From: Sisyra terminalis
Lineage: Eukaryota; Arthropoda; Insecta; Neuroptera; Sisyridae
NCBI GenBank assembly: GCA_958496175.1
Contig: OY292275.1
Coordinates: forward strand, 26,947,001-27,011,000
Length of the DNA: 64,000 nt
Direction: 5' to 3'
Shown: one piece after another, positions 9,784 to 21,600 of the stretch
How the letters are laid out: each line of letters opens with the position of its first letter
How positions within the stretch are numbered: position 1 is the stretch's first letter
The notes under the pieces: generated by a model
Told to the model about the DNA's origin: nothing
Databases searched by the model: none
What the model saw: only the letters and a program-made list of their open reading frames with translations
Program-made: the position numbers and the translations under genes

Positions 9784-12440
9784 TTTTGAAATCAAATTTA
9801 GGTATTTCTCTTTGAACTTATAACATGAAATTACTTTTCCGTTTGCGTTGTTTTTGAGTAAATCATGCTGCAAGACAAAGAAATAAATAATATTTAATTC
9901 TAAAAACTTTTTACGTGTATAGCCAAGCTCAAAGGGAGAATTATCGCTAAGCTCTTTTGTTGCAAAAATGATAAATTTAAGATTATTTCATATATTATTG
10001 ACGCTTCAAATTAATAACTGAGACTTTCATATCAAAATAAATAATTTTCTCAACGTAGAATTTTTCTTGTTATTTAATTTGATAAAAAAATAGTGTCAAA
10101 AAAAACTAACGAAACGCCTTGCCTTGAAATAGAATATGACCATGAACCAAAAAATATTTTATTACTTTCATTCGAAGTTGAGGAAAGAAAAATCGATTTG
10201 AATGCTATCACCAAATTATTTTTTTACCATTGAAATAAAAAAAAATGTAAAAAGCAATTGGTGTTATTAATAACAGTCTTTTTTTCATAAAATTTGTATA
10301 CTTCAAACTCGCATTCAAATTGGAAATGTTGAAATCAAACGAAGAAACAAATATATGAATTTTATGGTTTGAAACAGCGATGAATAAAATGTTTACTTCT
10401 ATACTATAACAGTGCATGACCCCAAATCATTCAACTGTGGAATTTCATCATTAAACAGAGTAGTAAAACTGGTAATCATAATCGATAATATCTTTGCACG
10501 ATTATTATTGTCGTTATTTCAATTTTAAATACTAAACTTTGCATATAAAAGCATTAAATTCCTAAATGAAAAATATTTTTGTGTCAAATGACATAATAAC
10601 CAAACTATTGCCATTATCTACACAATAACCCATTTTGGTCATTACATGTTACCGATAGTTGAAGGGTGGGAAGTTGAAAGTGTTTTATTCAAAAACAAAA
10701 ACAATTTTAATTTATTATAAGTTGAAGTGAATGTATTTTTAAATTCATACTATATTGATGTAGTAAATATCGTTTTCTTTTAAAATCTATTTACTCTGTT
10801 AAGTTGCAACTTACAGAAAATTTGTAAAAAAAACAATACAATTACGTCAATCCAAACTATTAAATCAAATTCTTTACTAAATTTGAGGGCTAGATCCTAA
10901 ATACACATTATTGAAGTTTTGCGGAGCGAAACAAATATAAATTTAAATAAAAATATAAATATTTCAGTATCTTGTAAGAAAACAGAACAATATTATAAAA
11001 AAATATCATGGGTAATTCATGTAAGTATGAATAATTACATCTCTACTCTTATTTTATTCTTCTCGCCTCAATTACTTTCGTAGGCATAAATTAAGAATAA
11101 GGAAAATTATTATTCAAAAGTGTATTTTTTGTTTGTTAAATTTTGTGGTATCTATTAGTATTAGTACGATTTAATAGCTAGAAACAATTAAACTTATGAT
11201 GCATTAAACTTTTTATTGGCTTAGTTTAATATTACAATCCTTGAATACATTATGGTAATTCTCATAGATGAAATTTAAATTAAATCTATTAGATTAAATG
11301 CATAATTTATATTTAGTTTTAAATTTAAAAACTTAGTTAGAATAGATTTAATTTGCATTAGTAATTAATCTGTTATTTTGTTTTGTTATACATCTAATAA
11401 TTAAGTATTTTTTTAATCTTTCATATTTATCTTTTAACTTTCTCTTTATAAGGCATGTCTTTTGCAAAATTTTATAACAACCCTGATATATGTCTTGATT
11501 TAATAGTCAAGTTGCACTTAACTATTTCAATACTAATAGTGATTATCTGGGCTATTTATCATCATTTAAATATTTTTGAACTATATCCTTAAGTGGTTAT
11601 TATTTTGGGAAAAGTAGACTTAAAAATTAATAACAAATATCATAGCTTTTTTATCGATTCAATAAAATGCTCTTTGAAATTGAAAAACCACAAAAGTTTT
11701 TTTTTTCTTAAAACAAGTAAGATTTATGTAATAAATTTTTTGCATAAATACTTTTCTAATAATAAAAAGAATAAAGCCACCAATGGTAGACAAATTGTTA
11801 ATGGATTACTTCTGAACCTTCTCAATAAAATATAACTCTCAAGGACAAGAACCGGAATTTAATCGCCTTCTTCCTACAATCGAATATAAAAATTCATCCA
11901 CTTACATATTGCTTTATTAGCAACTATCCAAGTATAACAAGAAAAAACCTTGAACATTTCTTGGTACATATTGTTATATTCGAATAAAGTACAGAAAGAT
12001 TTATATTCAAATATTTTTCAACTCTTTACATTAACTTGTGAAATTGCAATTTTTGAAGACTACATATATAAATAAATTAGGGTGATGAAAACATTTTATA
12101 AAGCTTACTATTTTTAAATTAAAAAAAAACTTGCAGCTAAAAGTTATCAACAAAACATAGAGTTCCATTAACTCTTATAATATAAAATGTTTTGATGATT
12201 ATTTATTTTGATAATATTTTATATTCTGATAATAATTTATTCTTTTTTTAATGGAGATTTTCTATTAGAAAAACAATAAATACAAAACTGTGTAGAAACA
12301 AAGACAAACTTTCAGAAGAAGATTATAACTTTGATTGCGGTTGAATTTAGAAATAAAGTAACTTTAGTTGAACTCACCATAAAATGAACCCTTCAAAATG
12401 ATCGTTATCAAAAACAGAGGAATTATCTATTATTAGATTA
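9784..12440. other. AT-rich sequence without recognisable gene
   Basis: Short frames exist at 10208-10417 (minus) and 11593-11835 (plus), but their translations are dominated by K, N, I, F and S, as expected of random A/T sequence. No repeat termini or RNA genes are seen. Confidence 0.55.
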
Positions 12441-13998
12441 TAGCTGATCCTCGCGACTTCGTCTGCGTAACATAGGTGTAGATTATATTTTCTTTTCAGA
12501 TGTACTATTTGTAGTGGTATATGAAAATTTTTATTTTTCTTATTTTTATTTTACGAAAAACATAACCATACTTAAAAACACTATTTTGTCGACTTGAAAA
12601 AGACATATTTAATAAACTGTTGTTAGAATAAAATAGTTTTATGTAGTAATCAATTAATTTTAAAAAAATATTTATAAATATATAAAATGAGTATGTCTAT
12701 TGCGTATACCTACCGTGAACCAAATAATCCGTAAATCAATCAGCATCTATACATAAATAAAAAAAATCACCAAGTTCAATAAAGTCGGTCTTAATTATGA
12801 GTAAAAAAGTCGAAAGTTATCAAAATACTCGCGTCAAAATAACAGAAGTTAAGGATCTAGATTTTTGCATTATAGTAAGAATCCCATCTCACTGTTTCGA
12901 TTCCCGAATGAACCTTTTTCCAAAAATTATTACACTATTGCAATGTACAACACAACCGCGAAATTGAAATTTGTACAATGACACGAAACCCAGTTCTTCC
13001 ATAATCAAGTATAACCATTATGTATCTATAAACTTATTATTAAATATCTGAATTTAAATTATATAATTAAACCATATTGGATAGTCTAGAGTTCACCATA
13101 CATGATTAACGTGTGCCTTTTGCTCTGGAAAAGGATTTTAAATTTCTTTTATCATTATGACTTACCGTGAAAATGTCGGTAAGTATTTTCTTTTATTTCG
13201 CCGAATTTCAAAGAGTACTCGCTCACTTATATAATTATTTCAGATTTTTAGGTTTACAATTTGTGAAAGCCAAAAAACGTTACTTTTTTCGTTAATATTT
13301 CCTTATTGAGCATCCTTAAGAATCTATTTTCAACTATTTTGTAAAAATAAGAAGGAAGTATTCTGTAAGATTCGAACCCACGTCTCTTTTATTGTGAGCA
13401 TAAGAATGTCAGATACATAAGCGAATGCGCTATGAACATATAATTACAATATTTGTTTATTATGTATAAAAACATTTATATTTCAAAAAGGCAATTTTTT
13501 GTACTTTAAATTAATTACTGTGCTTTTTATTTGTTCAACTACAAAGTTTAAAACGTATCATTTTTTAACTTTTAAATACCTGTCCAATGATATAGAACTC
13601 GCTTGTCTAAAGTAAAATCTTTTTTTTTCATCCCTCGGTTTTTACGTAGGGGATACATTCCCTTTTATTTTTAAGGTATGATTGGTAGTCTAACGTGTGT
13701 TGATAATTGTGTTGTATCTTAATATAAAGTTTCATTAAATTCGGTTGTTTCGTTCTTTAGTTAAATCACCAGCGCACGCAATGTAAGAAAGTTTTTTGGT
13801 AATTGTTTCACACATTATTGGAGTTGTAGTATGGATCCCTATGTTTTTTGAAAATTTAATAGAGTCCATGTTCACCGGAAATAGTGTAGCTTCTCAACAA
13901 TGAAAGAATTTTTCAAATCGGTCAAGTAGTTTCGGAGCCTATTCAAAGCAAACAAACAATCAAATCTTTCCTCTTTATAATTATATATAATATTTCAA
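12441..13998 (-). mobile_element. Old non-autonomous Helitron, minus strand
   Basis: Read on the minus strand, the 5' region has TATAATTATAAAGAGGAAAG, a TTTGTTTG-type run, then GAATAGGCTCCGAAACTACT and GACCGATTTGAAAAATTC near 13917-13985. I recognise this as the 5' portion of a widespread insect Helitron-type repeat. The minus-strand 3' end near 12441-12470 reads ACGCAGACGAAGTCGCGAGG followed by ATCAGCTATA, a degenerate CAGCTAG|T terminus. No Rep/helicase coding remains. The 5' TC is not preserved and the terminal G has changed, so both edges are approximate. A tRNA-like segment lies inside at 13369-13432. Confidence 0.5.
13369..13432 (-). repeat. tRNA-like segment (SINE head or tRNA pseudogene)
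   Basis: On the minus strand TAGCGCATTCGC (13432-13421) fits box A and GGGTTCGAATC (13379-13369) is a near-perfect box B. A T-arm-like stem GTGGG/CTTAC folds around TTCGAAT with two G-U pairs. A loop reading TTCTTAT would give a CTT (Lys) anticodon, but its stem is poor, the variable region is long, and the acceptor strands do not pair. This is a tRNA-derived sequence, not a working tRNA. The 64-base span is slightly long for a class I tRNA. It sits inside the old Helitron in the same orientation, so it was either captured or inserted later. Confidence 0.55.
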
Positions 13999-16226
13999 GT
14001 AAGATGAATTTTAACAAATCATACAAAATGCTTTTTTAAGAATTGAGTTAAAGATTATGATTTTGATAATTTTGGATTTTATTTTTCTCAAAACTATTAA
14101 CAATTAGTTTTTAATTTATGCAATTAATATTGTTATGCCTAAATTAAAAAATTACTGAGTTTTTTCGGCTATAACATGGTTTCAAGTTTGATAGTATTTT
14201 TCTTTTGTTATTGCAATCTATGTGGTTGCGTATCTTTATATAGACCATGTATTTTAAAAGTGGTCTATATACATTTTCTAAAAAAGAGTTTTCCTGTCAT
14301 TTATGTTAAATTGAGTATAAACTTTTGCTAATGACTACACACTCGATATTTAATTAATTCAAAAATGATTATGCTTGGTTCAATGTACAATTACATTGAT
14401 TATAATTTATTGACTATATCCAATTTTTGCAGACAAGTGGCAGAAAATAAATCAACAAATTGGTATCAAAAACTGACCGAAAGAAAAAATAATTGGGAAA
14501 AGATAATTGGTAGCAAATATTTGATGATATTTTTCAAACGTTTACCAATATACTGTTGTATATAAACCAATACAATTTTATATTAAAAAACCAATGAAGG
14601 ACAGAGAATTTGAAACCTTACATTTTTTCCTGAAAAAAAACGAAAAAAAATTGAAAAAATCGTCCTGACTCCTTTGTAATATGACGATATCTGGCCTGTT
14701 TACAAAAAATATAGTATGGAGTTTATATCGTTATTTCTCTATTTATATCGGGGGCATTAAGAATATTTCAAAGCACTGCCACGTGATACGCGTAAATAAG
14801 TAACATCAAAATCATTTACTCTAAGTCAATGAAACAGCAATGTTTTGAAACTTGAATTATCAAAATTTAATTTTTAATGTATAAAAAATCGTATGTGAAG
14901 ATTGGTAAAAAAATTCGTTTCGCTTGTGACAAAATAGTTTAGGAGTACTGTTTATACAATTTATAAAAATTATTGTGATTTCATTTATATAATAAAATTT
15001 ACAAAAGTGAACTATAATCATAAATATGATAAAATAAATGTATTATTGACGTATTGCCCAGATACGTATTTCGATTACCTAGCAAGCTTTCTCCGTAATT
15101 ATCAAGTAGTATTAGATCTAGGCAATACGTCGCAGTAAATTTGAATGAAATTTATGTTTAAAATTTATTTTTGTAAATTATATTACATTTTATATATTTT
15201 ATAAACAGTATAACTGTTCAAAGTCAGCGAAAAATTTAATTTTAGTATCCATGGTATAGTAAAAAGTGCATATGTATTGTGTGTACCGATGACGTAAGAA
15301 GTAATACATTTTTGTCGTTCTTTTTCTAAGAATAAAGCGTGTACATAAACAAGCGTATTTATTTGACTTGCTTTAGTTAACCACACAAATATTTTCGATT
15401 GAAATATTTCGGAAATAAGAATTGACAACAATCAATTCTTTAAAAAATTAATTATTATATTTGGCCTTCATTCACACGTATGTATTTTTATGTTTCAACA
15501 TTTTTGTTCCCTGTCATTTCGATATTATTATTTTGATTTAGTATTTTTTTTGACTCAGTTATAAATTTCGAAAATGGTTAAAATTTAAACAAATTGTGTT
15601 TTCGTCGCTAGGAAACGGAAAATCAATTTACAATATTTCTTATCTTAAAGGTTACTTTTGAATTTAAAAAGGAGAGTTTATTATTTTGCGTAGTTGGCAT
15701 CATTCATATTTTAGTTTTAATGGAAATTAGCTTATTGGGCACATGCGCAGTAGCGTTTTGTTTAGTGTAATCTATGTATACTGTTCAGCGAATATAAAAG
15801 CCCAAATTTACTTCCGTAACAAATATTCATAATAATTTTTTTTTCTCACGCAGGGCTTACAGAAGTATAAATTTAAAAATTGTAAAGTAGATTTTAAATT
15901 GCGATATCAAAACAAAGCTGAAAGAAAAAGGTTATAACAGTAGTAAAATGATAAAAACAAGAAAATAACGAAACTCCCGGATGACGAAAAAGGTACCTAT
16001 AAATTCGATATACCAAAACATAACCCTTATATCATTATGTTATTATTGTGTTTACGTTTAATAATCACCATTGTATATGACTTTAGATAAATCGTTGCTT
16101 TAGCTTATCTGCAAATAAATAATTTAAACATTTAAATTTTCTTATTTTATTTATCTATAATAAACGAGAACGATATTTTGCGTAAAATTTTATTGATATC
16201 TTTCGGAAACCCTGTTGATTCATAGT
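13999..16226. other. AT-rich sequence; one splice-acceptor-like site
   Basis: There is no supported gene. Short frames at 14365-14565 (plus) and 15183-15431 (minus) show no domain. At 15737-15765 there is a less A/T-rich patch with ACATGCGCAGTAGCG. At about 15839-15853 a T-rich tract followed by CTCACGCAG resembles a 3' splice acceptor, but no open frame of note follows it. Confidence 0.45.
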
Positions 16227-16490
16227 CTAAATTTTCTTTGCTGATATTTTTAATCTTGACGATAAAATGATCTGATTCATTTCCGTGCATAAACGACGCA
16301 TATAAGTGATGTTGGCGCGATACTGGCGTGGCAGGTATTCAATAATATATAGTCTATTTGATTCTGGGTAACTCGCTTCGCTGACTCCTGAATCGTTTGT
16401 AATGTATTTGTGTCGGAAAAAGCTGCTTAGAACAAAATCCATGAAGCACTGACCAATATTGATGGGTTTAAAATGTAATTTTTCTTCCAT
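16227..16490 (-). CDS. Orphan ORF, 87 codons, possible small gene or exon remnant
   Basis: I do not recognise this protein. The frame starts with ATG (CAAATGG context) and ends with TAG. AATAAA lies about 30 bases past the stop on the minus strand (16188-16193). The translation has a balanced amino-acid mix with W absent, Y and R frequent (LYIIEYLPRQYRANITYMRR in the middle), and little of the K/N/I bias seen in most window frames. The DNA is also less AT-rich, with TTGGCGCGATACTGGCGTGG near 16310. There is no signal peptide or membrane segment. It could be a decayed transposon or gene fragment, or chance. Confidence 0.2.
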   Translation of the reverse strand: MEEKLHFKPINIGQCFMDFVLSSFFRHKYITNDSGVSEASYPESNRLYIIEYLPRQYRANITYMRRLCTEMNQIILSSRLKISAKKI

Positions 16491-18084
16491 TTGTCAGTTT
16501 AACGACCAGCTCTTATTTATTTTCACTCTCATATCAATGAACCATTTCGAAAGTCTCATGCTATATCAGTTAAGTCTGTAAAAACAATTTTTTTCTAAGT
16601 ACTACCTAAGGGAAATAAAATTTGGACCGCATAGACTCGATTTTGATTTTTCAATAACGAAAAACATCATTCTTTTCCCGATTTCAGGTGATTATATTTG
16701 TCCACATTCGTTTTGAGATACGAAATTGAAAAACTCGGAAAATCAAACTCCATTTGCTTACATGGTATAAAATTTTGTTTGAGAAAGATCAGTTTTCAAA
16801 AAATCAGAAAGAATATTTCATTTTAGTTTTACAGACTATAATTTTTATAATTGTAATATTTATTTTAACCACTTTTTTGAAGCTTGATATTATAGTTTTG
16901 TATAGTTCCATTAGATTGAAAACACTATTTTTCACATTATATTTTTAAAATTTTTAAAAGATATAAATTATTTTAAGAAAAATATTACAAATTCAAGAAA
17001 AAAATATTATTTACTTGTTATTGAAAGTTTAACTTTAATAACTGAAACTGCGACAGAATTAGACCGATCTTGAAATTCTGACTTTAGATAAGTTTTAGTT
17101 ATTCTGCAACAAATAATTACTATCAAAATTAATATCTGATATTGAAATTGGCCATTCAAAATTTACAGTATCAACACATAATATTGATTTACACGACAAT
17201 AAACTTCACATAATAGGCTTTTGAAATTACATTTCGTAACACCTAGTATTTTATATAATGGTATTTAGCATTATTATTTTGGTATTGAACATATCTTAAT
17301 TAAAAGGGTTTTTCAATTGTAACAGGGTAATCGTTTAAAGTAACTTATGAGGCCAATTGAATATTAAAATTGATATGAGGATGAAGTAACGATAGTATCA
17401 TACAATGTGGTAAGCAAATCCCCATATAATGTCTAGACTAAATAGCTTTCAGATTCATGTTTAATACGATTTGGTAAAGGTAAAGAGAGTAATAAGCTAT
17501 TAACTGTGTAGTACAAACTCCTATAAGTAGTTTGTTTTCCTTCCGAAGACAATACGTGAACATGACTAATTGCATAGATTAAGACTAAGTACATCAAATT
17601 CATACTCTGTGTATAAACAAATAATAATTCCTCAATTCATTATATCCTTACAGTTGCCATTTAAAACTTAACTGTATTTTTACTCATAAAATGCATTAAA
17701 ATTAGTGTAAAACAATTCAAACACTTAAAAGATATTTTTTCACATGATAACAGTAAACAAGTATATCAATAATAACTAAGTGATTATTAAGGAAGAAAAA
17801 TGATAAAATGAACTGCTATTTTGAAAGTGTTGTTAGTCCATTTTCTGTTCCTTCGAGAAAATTACAGGTTCGCACATGTATCCATTCAAAATTTTTGGTT
17901 TACTAAATCAAGTCTGGCAATCTTTTAACTGATTTATCATTATGAATAATAATTTGATTAGATAAATTTGTTTTAAATAAATATAACTAAAAAAGTTAAC
18001 ATTTCTGGATGGCAAATGGGCCTATACCATTTTCAAAATTAAACAATCGTGAAAATTGTTTATTTTGAAATTTGTTTGAAAAAT
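16491..18084. other. AT-rich spacer
   Basis: A plus frame at 16754-16948 encodes a hydrophobic run (FILVLQTIIFIIVIFILTTF), but such runs are expected from T-rich DNA and no start context supports it. Otherwise nothing is seen up to the LINE. Confidence 0.5.
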
Positions 18085-19992
18085 AATATATCACTTAAAA
18101 TTTATTTCAAATAAAACAAGAACGTAATGGTTAGAATCAATGATATACTTTCTGATCCAGACATAATCAATGGAATACCACAAGGCTCCATGTTGAGCAT
18201 CCTCCTCTTTTTATTAAGTGCAAATGACATACTCCGAAAGATAGACAAACCAGCCAAAGGATTTTTATTTGCTGATGACCTGAGTATTACTTGCAGTGGC
18301 AATTATAAATAGGCAACTGTAAAAACAGTTCAGAAAATCTTGGACCAATTATAGTACATACAAATAAAACAGGATTCAAATTCTTAAAAACAAAATCTGT
18401 GGTCACAGTTATTTTTTATAAGAGAACATTTTAATATTGATGGACATCTGCTGAAATTTGCTAGCACAGCCAAAATTTTGAGCATGAAATTCGATAAAGA
18501 ACTATCCTGGAAACCATAAACTAATAAAAGCAGGAAGAATTACAGCAAAAGAATTAACATCATCAAAATTTTGGCATCAGTAAGCTGGAGAGCAGATACG
18601 AAGTGTTTATTGAACATATTTAAAGTACTCATACGTCCGAAATTAGACTACGAGTGTGTCATATACAATGCAGCTTCAAAAAGCATTCAAAAACCTTTCA
18701 ATACAATTCAAAATAACACCCTAAGATTAAGCATTAAAACATTTCAAACTAGCCTCATAAAAAGTATTTAGGCTGAAGCCGAAGAAATCCCACTGCAGCT
18801 TAGAAGAAAGAAACTGGTTGTGGAGATGGCAATCTGCAAATCAAATGACAAAGAATCATATTGACAGATTATACCAAAGTCAACAAAGCCACTATAAACC
18901 GGTGAAAATAATGATAACCATTTACCTCAAGAAATTAAAATAGATAAACTAAAAATATATCCGGAAGAAAAAAACGAATAGTGATCGTGGGAACATTTCT
19001 CACCATTCATCAAATTGAAGTTGGCAGAGCATAACTAAAAACAACATAGTGACAGAAATATACAGAAATCTACTCCTGGAGTTGAAGAACAATTTCGTTG
19101 AGGAGGACCATTTTTATACCGATGAATCAATAATGGATTCCAAATCAGGATGCGCAATAGTATCAGACATGTCCGACTGATTCAAACTACTCAATCACTA
19201 CTCCATCTTCTCATGCGAAGTATGCGATAGCAATAGCTATCTTAAAAACCCTAGAATTGCTAAGGATATTAACCCACCCCAAAATTCAGTTATATTCTTG
19301 GACACCTAATCATGTCTCACCACCTTGCGATACTAAAAAAAAAAAAAAAACACCAACGAACTAGTCACCACGATACTACTTAATACCACTAAACTATTAA
19401 GCGACTTGGGTATCATTATCACATATATTTGGACACCTAGTCACCAAGGAATAACACATAATGAGAGATCAGATGATGAAGCGAAAAACGATGATGTCAC
19501 AATCCACTGCTGGAACAATGAGTGGAAAATACAACAAACCCGCCAAAGAACAGAATACCATAACTAGGTTACGTACTGGACACCCTTACCTTACAGATTT
19601 TCACTACATTAATAAGACGCAAAAGCCAAAATGCAACAATTGTGACCAAGATCTGACCGTTAAGCATTTTCTGATCGAATGTGGGACATACGATCGTCAA
19701 AGGAGCGTAGTTGACTTTCCAACAACAATGAAAACGTACCTTAATAAAAAAAGGCATTAAAAAGACTTTAGAGTCGACTAAAAACTTGAATTAAATGATA
19801 GAATATAAAATAAAAAAACATCATTGTACTAACTACTAATAATATCACCGAACTACATCACAATGTTTACTATTTGAATTTATTATTTATTAGAATTGAA
19901 CATTTAGTACCAACTATACCATGTATCTTATTAAAGTCATTAATAACCTAACTGTTATTCAGTGACTCTAAATAAATAACTATAATAAAAAA
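18085..19992 (+). pseudogene. Dead I-type LINE: RT fragment, RNase H, CCHC-like tail, 3' UTR
   Basis: This is a 5'-truncated non-LTR retrotransposon ORF2 broken by stops and frameshifts. In order: RT blocks with KFISNKTRT (about 18090), then VRINDILSDPDIINGIPQGS and the catalytic-site region FADDLSI (about 18270). Next comes the thumb, with SWRADTKCLLNIFKVLIRPK at 18580-18650. An RNase H domain follows: FYTDES near 19115 is the first acidic motif, and TYIWTPSHQGITHNE near 19425 is the C-terminal motif. Last is RTGHPYLTDFHY with a CnnC...H...C cluster (19590-19690). RNase H after RT excludes the jockey clade and fits the I/R1-like group. The 3' UTR ends TCAGTGACTCTAAATAAATA and an A-rich tail, matching the copy at 5321-5416. 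An A16 run (19335-19350) interrupts the RNase H region. No target duplication was found. Confidence 0.85.
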
Positions 19993-20967
19993 AGATATAA
20001 AATTGAAGAATCAAAAGTATTTTTATCTTAAGAAGATAATTGTTTTACTAAAATTTGTGCTAAGCCTCATACATGTTAATTAATGTCAGTTTGGTTTTTC
20101 TTGGGAAGTTAGATACAGAATACTTTGATGTTTAATTTTCATATTTTGCTACGTTTCACTGATATATTTTTCTTCGGGAAATATTTATTTTATTAATTAA
20201 CGTTAAATAGTGCCTGAAGAAGTTGAAAATATAGCATCGAAACTTTGTAAAATTTGAAAATTTAACATAAAGTTATTCCGTATCCAAGTTTCTAAGAAAT
20301 ACCTACCTAACTGTCTTATTATTAAAATTAACATAAAATATTAATATTAACTTCTTTGCTCTACATGTGGCAGGGTTTTGAAATATTCGTGATACATATA
20401 GGCTATATAGGATGATAACTGTTTCATATTCTTATATTTTTAGGAAGTAATAGGTTTGGCATCCTGATACAAAGGCAATTTTTTCAAATATTGGCGCTTT
20501 TTCCGGACATGGAGGTAATAAATTTAAAGCCTTAAATTCTTTGTTCTCCATCGATGTTTTATATAAAACAGTATACGATGCACTTTTGAAATCCCATCTA
20601 ACATATTTGCAACCATTTTACCTTTTCTCCATTTGTGTTTCCTGTTATCTGTTTTTTGATTAAGTTTTGAATTTTTTTTATTGAAACGAAATTTTCTCGT
20701 ATCTTTTCATGTTACACAAATTTATTGTGTCGCTTGCATTATTTTTGGATCACTAAATACTCCTTCGGTTTGTATATCTTTTTTTTTTGTAATGCTTTTT
20801 TTATGGTATTAAAATCTGCATTGTTGGTTAGAAGGTATGAAACCACGAAGAATAAAAATTAGAGATCAATTATCTCAAGGTTACTTTCCAGCAACTGGAC
20901 AACCTTCAACCACATCAATGTCAATTTTAAATTTCGATTCCATCCAGTACACATTGCATAAAATGAA
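19993..20967. other. AT-rich spacer with one hammerhead-like motif
   Basis: Apart from the motif at 20214-20243, annotated separately, I see only A/T-rich sequence. Confidence 0.5.
20214..20243 (+). ncRNA. Hammerhead-like core motif CTGAAGA...GAAAC
   Basis: CTGAAGA (20214-20220) and GAAAC (20239-20243) reproduce the two conserved strands of a hammerhead ribozyme core (CUGANGA and GAAA) with 18 bases between. Helix II would pair only three of four positions (G-C, T.T, T-A, G-C). Helices I and III are not evident, so catalysis is doubtful. Such motifs occur in insect repeats including Penelope-like elements and retrozymes; the association here is inferred. Confidence 0.3.
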
Positions 20968-21600
20968 CTAGTTGAACCCGGCAGACGTTGCCTTGCCAGT
21001 CTATATAGTAATAGCTACCTATAAAAAATGCAATTACTTTTATCTTTATTAATAACTCAAGTTTTTATTTTTTGTAATAGATTAGTATAGAAAATATTAA
21101 TGACTTCCTTGTGCTTTTGTATTCCTTTGCGCATATTTTAAAACTAATTAATCGTGATTATTGGAATGAATATGAACTTACCAATTACAAATTAGTCACG
21201 TTCTCTGGTCGTATTTAAAGAATTTATCTATTACTCTACACATTGATACAAATTCACAAAATTGAAAATATTCATTTGATTATTAATTTCTACCAAAATA
21301 ACAAAATAAAATATGATAACTATTAATTCCTTTTGATTTTACCCAATGATTCTGTATTAAAAATAGAAAATATAAAAAACATGCTTGTGAGACTATAGAA
21401 TTACCCCTCTTAGTAACCCGCAGCATTTTTCGTTGTTCCTGTTGTGACTAACCATAAGTTTACACATTTGTTATATTAATTTTTGAGAAAAATTGCTATA
21501 CCTCCGAAAATATCGATACTTATGCAAATAACGTTAAAAAACCTTCCATGATAACCCGTAGTATCCGACGTTGTACCTGTTGATGTGAGACTCCATTAAG
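20968..21600 (-). mobile_element. Helitron-type 3' end, minus strand, with internal AACCCG repeats
   Basis: The plus strand reads GA|ACTAGTTGAACCCGGCAGAC and then GTTGCCTTGCC, so the minus-strand end is ...GGGTTCAACTAG|T. That is the CTAG terminus and A|T junction of a Helitron, in an insect repeat usually starting CTAGCTGACCCGGCA. Two related units follow, at 21413-21452 and 21551-21590, each with AACCCGnAG...CGTTGTnCCTGTTG. The 5' terminus was not found, so the right edge given here is only an estimate. Confidence 0.5.

Noticed and set aside
12853..12910. Possible tRNA-like box B (TTTCGATTCCC) near 12894
   Set aside because: The candidate box A is only about 25 bases upstream, too close for a pol III internal promoter, and no arms fold.
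16754..16948. Hydrophobic plus-strand frame resembling a membrane protein
   Set aside because: Runs of F, I and L are expected from T-rich DNA; there is no promoter, start context or homology signal.
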